Shown: positions 59,513 to 64,000 of the stretch, one piece after another | Layout of the letters: each line of letters starts with the position of its first letter | Position numbering within the stretch: the stretch's first letter is position 1 | Source: Lysinibacillus piscis | GTDB taxonomy: Bacteria > Bacillota > Bacilli > Bacillales_A > Planococcaceae | DNA length: 64,000 nt | Direction of reading: 5' to 3' | Assembly: GCF_026012395.1 (NCBI RefSeq) | Contig: NZ_BRZA01000003.1 | Span: forward strand, 62,001 to 126,000 | Position numbers and translations under genes: made by a program | Notes under the pieces: generated by a model | Databases searched by the model: none | What the model saw: the letters and a program-made list of their open reading frames with translations, nothing else | Told to the model about the DNA's origin: nothing

Positions 59513-61147
59513 TTAACCCGCATTATTAACCAGCCTTTCATATTCCTCATCAATCACACCAACATCAAGTCGTTCAAACAATGGGACTACCTCTTGCACA
59601 TAAAATGGTAAGTTGGTTTGCTCATGCCATGCAATCTCCTGTATACCTAGCATCTTGTTAATTTTCTCCGCTGAAAACGGTAAAAATGGATGCAATAGCT
59701 GACTTAAATTTGCAATCATATAAACACATGTCGCCAACGTTTGATTACCTGCCTGTCTATCTTCTTTTACCTGTAGCCATGGTTGCTTGGCATCGAAATA
59801 ACGATTTGCCGCACGAATATAGTCAAAAACTTGTTCCAATGCCTGCTTGAAATGACCTTGCTCAATTGTGTAGCCCACCTCCTGAAATAGTTGTCTTGTT
59901 TCTTGACGAATTACTCCATCCACTGCTACTTGTGGCACTTGGCTGTCAAAGGATTTCTCCAAAAACTTCAATGTACGATTCACAAAATTACCGTATGCCC
60001 CAAGCAATTCACCATTATGGCTATAGACAAATTCTCGCCATGAAAAATCTGTATCACGATTTTCAGGGGCATTCATTGTTAAAAAATAACGAATGGAATC
60101 TGCGTCATAACGATTTAACATATATGGTAGCCATACTGCCCAATTTTGACTTGTCGATAATTTTCGTTTCTCTAATGTTAAATATTCATTCGAGACAATA
60201 TGTGTAGGTAAGGTCTTACTCTCAATTCCCATTAAAATAGCTGACCAAATAACCGTGTGAAACGGGATATTGTCCTTTCCATGCACATAGTAGGAAACGG
60301 TTTCTTCATTCCATATATCCTCAATGGCTACTTCATTTTGTCGTGCCCATTCCATACTCGCTGTTAAATAGCCTGCTACCGCTTCTACCCAAACATAAAT
60401 TTTTTTATCTTCAAAGCCTTGTACAGGTACAGCCACCCCATTTGGTAAATCTCTTGTCACAGCACGGTCCGGCACACCTTCTGCCAAATAGCGCTCTGTC
60501 AAACGTAAAGCATTTTCTCGCCAACGCCCCTCTAATTTTGCTACCTTTAAATAGGCTTCAAGCTGTTGCTGAAATTGACTAAAGGCAAAATAAAAATGCT
60601 CTGTCTCCCGAATGACAGGTTCATTTCCGCAGATTTTACAATGTTTGCCGATTAACTCTAATGGGTCTAAAATTTTTGAGCACGCATCACATTGGTCACC
60701 TCTTGCCTTTGCTCCGCAATTCGGACAAACCCCCTCCACAAAACGATCAGGTAAAAATTGTGCATCTGTCTCACAATAGGCTTGTTCAATTTTCTTTTTA
60801 TACAAATGCTGATTTTCTAACAAACGTAAAAATATTGCCTGTACGGAATGATGATGATGGTTGGCATCTGTTCTTGTATACAAATCATAGGTAAAGCCTA
60901 AATCTGTAAAGCATTGCTCAAATTCATTGTGATAATGATTAGCGATTGCCTCAGTTGTTGTATTTTCCTGTGCAGCTCGAATAGAAATCGGTGTACCATT
61001 GCAATCACTTCCTGAAACATAAACCACTTGCTCTCCTTTTTGTCGATAATACCTTGCTAAAATATCACCTGGCAATAATGCTGCTGCATGTCCTAAATGC
61101 AAAGAACCATTTGCATAAGGCCACGCACCTCCAATTACAATTGTCAT
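59513..61147 (-). CDS. metG: Methionyl-tRNA synthetase, short form
   Basis: A 544-residue class I synthetase. The HIGH motif is in [11 protein letters not shown] (about residue 12), the double zinc knuckle is [20 protein letters not shown] plus HCKICGNEP (about 128-163), and the KMSKS-like loop is [13 protein letters not shown] (about 310). An anticodon-binding helical domain follows. It lacks the C-terminal tRNA-binding dimer domain found in the larger MetRS of Bacilli, so a second MetRS is likely elsewhere. The ATG at 61147 has AGGGGGAGCATTGAGG before it; the frame opens to 61189. It is controlled by a methionine T-box leader. Confidence 0.88.
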   Translation of the reverse strand: MTIVIGGAWPYANGSLHLGHAAALLPGDILARYYRQKGEQVVYVSGSDCNGTPISIRAAQENTTTEAIANHYHNEFEQCFTDLGFTYDLYTRTDANHHHHSVQAIFLRLLENQHLYKKKIEQAYCETDAQFLPDRFVEGVCPNCGAKARGDQCDACSKILDPLELIGKHCKICGNEPVIRETEHFYFAFSQFQQQLEAYLKVAKLEGRWRENALRLTERYLAEGVPDRAVTRDLPNGVAVPVQGFEDKKIYVWVEAVAGYLTASMEWARQNEVAIEDIWNEETVSYYVHGKDNIPFHTVIWSAILMGIESKTLPTHIVSNEYLTLEKRKLSTSQNWAVWLPYMLNRYDADSIRYFLTMNAPENRDTDFSWREFVYSHNGELLGAYGNFVNRTLKFLEKSFDSQVPQVAVDGVIRQETRQLFQEVGYTIEQGHFKQALEQVFDYIRAANRYFDAKQPWLQVKEDRQAGNQTLATCVYMIANLSQLLHPFLPFSAEKINKMLGIQEIAWHEQTNLPFYVQEVVPLFERLDVGVIDEEYERLVNNAG

Positions 61148-61198
61148 CCTCAATGCTCCCCCTAAAATGAAAATAAAGCTCTCCTTCAAAATAAAAAA

Positions 61199-61475
61199 AC
61201 GTCCTAATCATCATTGATTAGGACGAGTTTACCCGTGTTACCACCTATATTTACAAATAGCTCACACTATTTGCCTCTATCAGTACGTCCTTGAAGGAGA
61301 TACTGCCGCTGTTGTAACGAGTGCCCATCTCGTCGTAGCCTACTCACTTCTCTGTTTTCGGTACGCAGCTCAAAGGTCATTTTCAACAGGGGCTATTCAC
61401 CTCATTTCCACCAGCAGAGGCTCTCTATGCAATACACATTCCATTTACTTTTCCTTCTCAACGCTTTTATTATAG
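61199..61475 (-). promoter_or_regulatory. T-box leader with methionine (ATG) specifier
   Basis: Minus strand: AGAGAGCCTCTGCTGGTGG at the stem I base, the specifier region TTGAAAATGACC with ATG at 61378-61380, and the T-box TATAGGTGGTAACACGG near 61234-61250. The terminator stem CGTCCTAATCA / TGATTAGGACG at 61200-61225 is followed by TTTTTTTAT. A -10-like TATAAT lies at 61469-61474. The specifier matches the synthetase gene downstream. It allows expression when tRNA-Met is uncharged. Confidence 0.85.
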
Positions 61476-61496
61476 ATTTTCCTTATTCTACGGCTT

Positions 61497-62153
61497 TTAG
61501 TTATCGAATGCAATAGATAATGTTACTAATTGCTGTAAATCATCAATCACCATATCTGCCTGTTGCAACTCCGCTTCCTGCGCAAAATCAAAGCGCACCG
61601 CAATCGACACTAAACCATTATCATGTGCAGCTCGAATATCTGATAAACGATCCCCTACAACTGCTCCTCGTTTGATGTCGTTATCCTCCAACACCCGTTT
61701 CACTAAATCCGACTTGTGTCCACTGTTAATCATATCAATACTATATACTCCTTGGATATAACGCTCCAGCTTGTATGTTTCAACAATTGCCTGTAAATAC
61801 TCCGTTTGTCCATTACTTGCGATATATAGTGGATAATGCTCTGCTAGTTTAGCTAATGTCGCCTCCACATTTGGGTATAATGCCCCTTTGCCTTGACGAA
61901 TCAGCTCAATTAACTGATGCTGGAATAACACATTGCTCTCCTGCTGTGTGAACTCATCATGCATTGGGCATAATGTTTGCCAGACGACGGGTAATGACAC
62001 ACCCATAATTTCACGGTAGTGCTCAAGCGGTGTCACACCTTGCCATAAGCTTTTTTTGCGTAAAACATCAAATGTCGCCTCTAACGCTGGCTCCAAAATA
62101 AAATTCGTTTGAAATAACGTACCATCCATATCAAAGATAATTGCTTTTTTCAT
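61497..62153 (-). CDS. HAD-superfamily phosphatase
   Basis: A 218-residue HAD hydrolase with a C1 helical cap. Motif I is FDMDGTLFQT (Asp about residue 8), motif II YIASNGQTEYL (Ser about 115), the motif III Lys in NSGHKSDLVKR and motif IV VVGDRLSDIRAA. It probably dephosphorylates a small phosphorylated metabolite such as a sugar phosphate or phosphoglycolate-like compound. GGGGCAATTAA precedes the ATG. It lies downstream of the rsgA-like gene on the same strand after 86 bases. Substrate unknown. Confidence 0.82.
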   Translation of the reverse strand: MKKAIIFDMDGTLFQTNFILEPALEATFDVLRKKSLWQGVTPLEHYREIMGVSLPVVWQTLCPMHDEFTQQESNVLFQHQLIELIRQGKGALYPNVEATLAKLAEHYPLYIASNGQTEYLQAIVETYKLERYIQGVYSIDMINSGHKSDLVKRVLEDNDIKRGAVVGDRLSDIRAAHDNGLVSIAVRFDFAQEAELQQADMVIDDLQQLVTLSIAFDN

Positions 62154-62239
62154 TTAATTGCCCCTTACTGAGATACTCCCTGCTTCCATATCGACAACAG
62201 GATCATCATAGTTAGCCCCTATAGATACAATTTTTACCA

Positions 62240-63313
62240 CTATTTCTTTTTCTCTTTCTTCATACCCTTTGCAATTTGCTTCCATTTCCGCTGTTCCGCT
62301 AGCTTTGCTTGTGCATTCGTTTTTCGCTCGATAAAAGCGAGTTCACGTTGTAGCTTAAAATAACTTTGTAAACGAGCCTGCTCTAATACACCAGTTGTTA
62401 TAGCTTGTTGCACCGCACAATGTGGTTCCTTTTGATGTGTACAATCACGGTAACGACATGTAGCAGCTAGCTCCTCAATATCCTGAAAGCTAGCGGATAA
62501 GCTGTCACCTTGATCCCATAACTGTAGTTCACGCATACCTGGTGTATCGATTAAACAGCCTCCATTGGGCAAGATCACTAGCTCTCGATGTGTCGTTGTA
62601 TGTCGACCTTTTGCATCATCTTCTCGAATCCCTGCTACCTTCATTAATTCTACACCACTTAATGCGTTAGTCAAAGTAGATTTCCCAGCACCTGAAGAAC
62701 CTAATAATGCACCTGTGATTCCTTCAGTAAACAATGCTCGAACCTCATCTAAACCTTCTCCAGATAAGGCACTCGTTACCACCAAATCCACACCAAACGC
62801 AATTGCTTCCACCTCACGTAGTTTGCTCTCCACATCCTCACATAAGTCAGCCTTGGTTAAGACGATGACAGGCTTTGCTCCTGAATCCCAAGCAGCCACT
62901 AAATAACGCTCTAAACGGCGAATATTAAAATCAGCATTTAAACTCATTACTAACAACACTATATCAACGTTCGATGCCACAATTTGCTTTTGTATTTCTT
63001 GCCCTGCTACCTTACGTGAAAAAACAGATTTACGCTGGAATAATTTATGAATAATTGCTCTTTCCTCACCAGGCATTTGCTCTACTAACACCCAATCCCC
63101 TACGGCTGGAAAATCTTCACTGCTCAATGTTGTATAAGAAAAGTGTCCCGCCACTGTCGCCAGCCATTCACCTTCCTCCGCTACTACACGGTAGGAATGT
63201 TTGTGCTCCAATGCTACACGCGCCGGTACACATTTTGCTAATTTTGTATCCTGCTGAAAAGCCTTCATTTGCTCTTCAAAATAAGTTGTAAATCCTAAAG
63301 TTGTTAAATTCAA
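62240..63313 (-). CDS. rsgA: Ribosome-dependent GTPase RsgA (divergent paralogue type)
   Basis: A 357-residue circularly permuted GTPase. An N-terminal OB fold contains the FPAVGDWVLVEQ strand. The G motifs run in permuted order: G4 LTKAD (about residue 150), G1 LGSSGAGKSTLTNAL (about 200) and G3 IDTPGMREL (about 245). The C-terminal zinc finger has CRYRDCTHQKEPHC. It assists 30S maturation. The sequence start MNLTTLGFTTYFEEQ resembles the longer YjeQ-like paralogue found in many Firmicutes next to the standard YloQ type. The start is TTG with AGGAGGAAACCGAT. A promoter, small ORF and terminator precede it, suggesting attenuation. Confidence 0.85.
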   Translation of the reverse strand: MNLTTLGFTTYFEEQMKAFQQDTKLAKCVPARVALEHKHSYRVVAEEGEWLATVAGHFSYTTLSSEDFPAVGDWVLVEQMPGEERAIIHKLFQRKSVFSRKVAGQEIQKQIVASNVDIVLLVMSLNADFNIRRLERYLVAAWDSGAKPVIVLTKADLCEDVESKLREVEAIAFGVDLVVTSALSGEGLDEVRALFTEGITGALLGSSGAGKSTLTNALSGVELMKVAGIREDDAKGRHTTTHRELVILPNGGCLIDTPGMRELQLWDQGDSLSASFQDIEELAATCRYRDCTHQKEPHCAVQQAITTGVLEQARLQSYFKLQRELAFIERKTNAQAKLAEQRKWKQIAKGMKKEKKK

Positions 63314-63367
63314 ATCGGTTTCCTCCTAAAATATGCATATCAATATCATTTACTAAAACAAAATAAA

Positions 63368-63406
63368 AAAGCTTGTGATAACCGCAATTCGGTCGTCACA
63401 AGCTTT
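63368..63406 (-). terminator. Intrinsic terminator in the rsgA leader
   Basis: Perfect 11-bp stem AAAGCTTGTGA / TCACAAGCTTT with a 17-base loop, then TTTATTTTG on the minus strand. It lies between the promoter at 63565-63593 and the rsgA-like gene, so it would end most leader transcripts. Confidence 0.8.
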
Positions 63407-63456
63407 CACAGGCACATTTAAGAGTACATACAAAAATATCCTCAACAAATAGGAGG

Positions 63457-63531
63457 TTATTTTGTACATTGTAGGCGTGTGAAATGGAACAAACCGAATT
63501 GCAGTTCGCTAAAAACAGATCTATTCATCAT
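63457..63531 (-). CDS. Leader ORF (24 codons) upstream of rsgA-like gene
   Basis: Starts MMNRSVFSELQFG and ends RLQCTK, with AGGTGATGTGAC before the ATG and a sigma-A promoter 35-60 bases upstream. Its codons 10-13 or so contain GCAATTCGGT, which is complementary to ACCGAATTGC in the loop of the downstream terminator. It may be a leader peptide whose translation controls termination before rsgA. A free small protein is the alternative. Confidence 0.5.
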   Translation of the reverse strand: MMNRSVFSELQFGLFHFTRLQCTK

Positions 63532-63564
63532 GTCACATCACCTACTTCCGATATAATTATTTTT

Positions 63565-63593
63565 AATATAACGATTTTTACGAAAATTGTCAA
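63565..63593 (-). promoter_or_regulatory. Sigma-A promoter of the rsgA leader transcript
   Basis: Minus strand TTGACA (63588-63593), exactly 17 bases, TATATT (63565-63570). Predicted start near 63558. One of the clearest promoters in the window. Confidence 0.8.
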
Positions 63594-63670
63594 TCCTTAA
63601 TTTATAGACATGTCCTCCCACCTTCACGCATACAATAACTAAGACCATTTTTTGCAAAGGAGATGTAGCT

Positions 63671-64000
63671 GTGCCAAAAATTGTTTCTATCAGTACACAC
63701 CAACTACCTTACAGCGTACAGCAAGAAAATGCAGAGGCGTTGACAAAAGAGCTTTTTCATGCAGAAATGCCGAAATTAGAGCGTTATTTAAAAGTTTTTG
63801 AGAATGGTGGTATTCAGACACGACATTTTTGTGTACCACCTGAATGGCATCGTACAGAACATTCCTTTGAAGAACGTAATAATTTGTATATTCAGCTTGC
63901 CACACAATATGGTGTAAGCGTCATTCAAAACTGTCTACAAAATGAACGATTTTTAACAACAGCTATTGCCACGCAGGATATTGACGCTATGATTTTTATT
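63671..64000 (+). CDS. Type III polyketide synthase, N-terminal part (cut by window edge)
   Basis: The first 110 residues of a chalcone/stilbene synthase-family enzyme. It starts with GTG at 63671, preceded by AAAGGAGATGTAGCT. MPKIVSISTHQLPYSV, the GGIQTRHFCVPPEW stretch and HSFEERNNLYIQ match the N-terminal part of BpsA/BcsA of B. subtilis, which makes alkylpyrones from fatty acyl and malonyl-CoA. The catalytic Cys-His-Asn triad lies beyond the edge. In related genomes a membrane methyltransferase gene follows; that cannot be checked here. Confidence 0.82.
   Translation, partial: MPKIVSISTHQLPYSVQQENAEALTKELFHAEMPKLERYLKVFENGGIQTRHFCVPPEWHRTEHSFEERNNLYIQLATQYGVSVIQNCLQNERFLTTAIATQDIDAMIFI

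Noticed and set aside
63690-63905. 71-codon minus-strand ORF at the right end
   Set aside because: Antisense of the type III polyketide synthase gene, which has a ribosome site and family motifs.
1-64000. CRISPR arrays, tRNA or rRNA genes, prophage modules
   Set aside because: No regularly spaced repeats, no tRNA-like cloverleaf, no rRNA sequence and no phage structural or integrase genes were noticed on either strand.

Overview
The window is a low-GC Firmicute chromosome segment, most likely Lysinibacillus or a close relative in the Bacillales. The evidence is the AT-rich base composition, strong AGGAGG-type ribosome sites with frequent TTG/GTG starts, T-box leaders, a YtvI-type sporulation membrane protein, a CwlO-like hydrolase, and dispersed repeats of the kind I associate with that group. 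No tRNA, rRNA, CRISPR array or intact insertion sequence was seen. The genus call is inference from gene content; no database was used.

Layout. 1-1.6 kb: a ComA-like response regulator (cut by the left edge) and a ComQ-like prenyltransferase, with no comX or comP between them. 1.9-6.1 kb: a Fur-box-controlled YclNOPQ-type catecholate siderophore importer ending in an IsdG-type heme monooxygenase. 6.2-10.5 kb: an operon of M20 deacylase, GNAT acyltransferase, N-succinylamino acid racemase (MenC family) and a YkvI-type permease, matching the known D-to-L amino acid conversion pathway. 10.6-14 kb: a POT peptide transporter and a MarR/threonine aldolase pair. 14-16.8 kb: an accessory island with an IS3 transposase relic, a secreted beta-rich protein, a membrane-anchored protein and a divergent Rgg-type regulator. 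A 15-codon ORF ending in WDIIGGN, not previously called here, resembles streptococcal SHP pheromones and would head the operon.

17-30 kb: HflX, an EamA transporter with a short leader ORF, PutP, a methyltransferase, a DUF47/Pit phosphate transport pair, a VanR/VanS-like two-component system with a VanY-like DD-carboxypeptidase, an MMPL exporter and an MhqD-like esterase behind a 26-bp MhqR-type palindrome. 30-42 kb: housekeeping and membrane genes (Nudix, AI-2E family, PepF, DUF218, an ECF sigma/anti-sigma pair, YebC, an LMW phosphatase, PlsC, RlmA, MATE) and a free-standing 20-residue ORF with its own terminator.

42-57 kb: YtvI, CwlO-like, an ABC1/UbiB kinase-like protein, flavohemoglobin Hmp with two NsrR-type boxes, and nsrR itself 5 kb away. 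Between these lies a catabolic-looking cluster: a GntR regulator, a 28-bp palindromic operator, an EIIC-like transporter with an unusual N-terminal domain, a TIM-barrel protein and a HAD phosphatase. 57-64 kb: leuA behind a leucine (CTC) T-box, methionyl-tRNA synthetase behind a methionine (ATG) T-box, a HAD phosphatase, a second-type RsgA GTPase preceded by an attenuator-like leader with a 24-codon ORF, and the start of a type III polyketide synthase at the right edge.

Two dispersed non-coding repeat families, each with three copies, sit tightly against genes. They supply a stop codon (ltaE, the GNAT gene) or the sequence just before a ribosome site (comQ, the gene at 30338-30802, the MATE gene).
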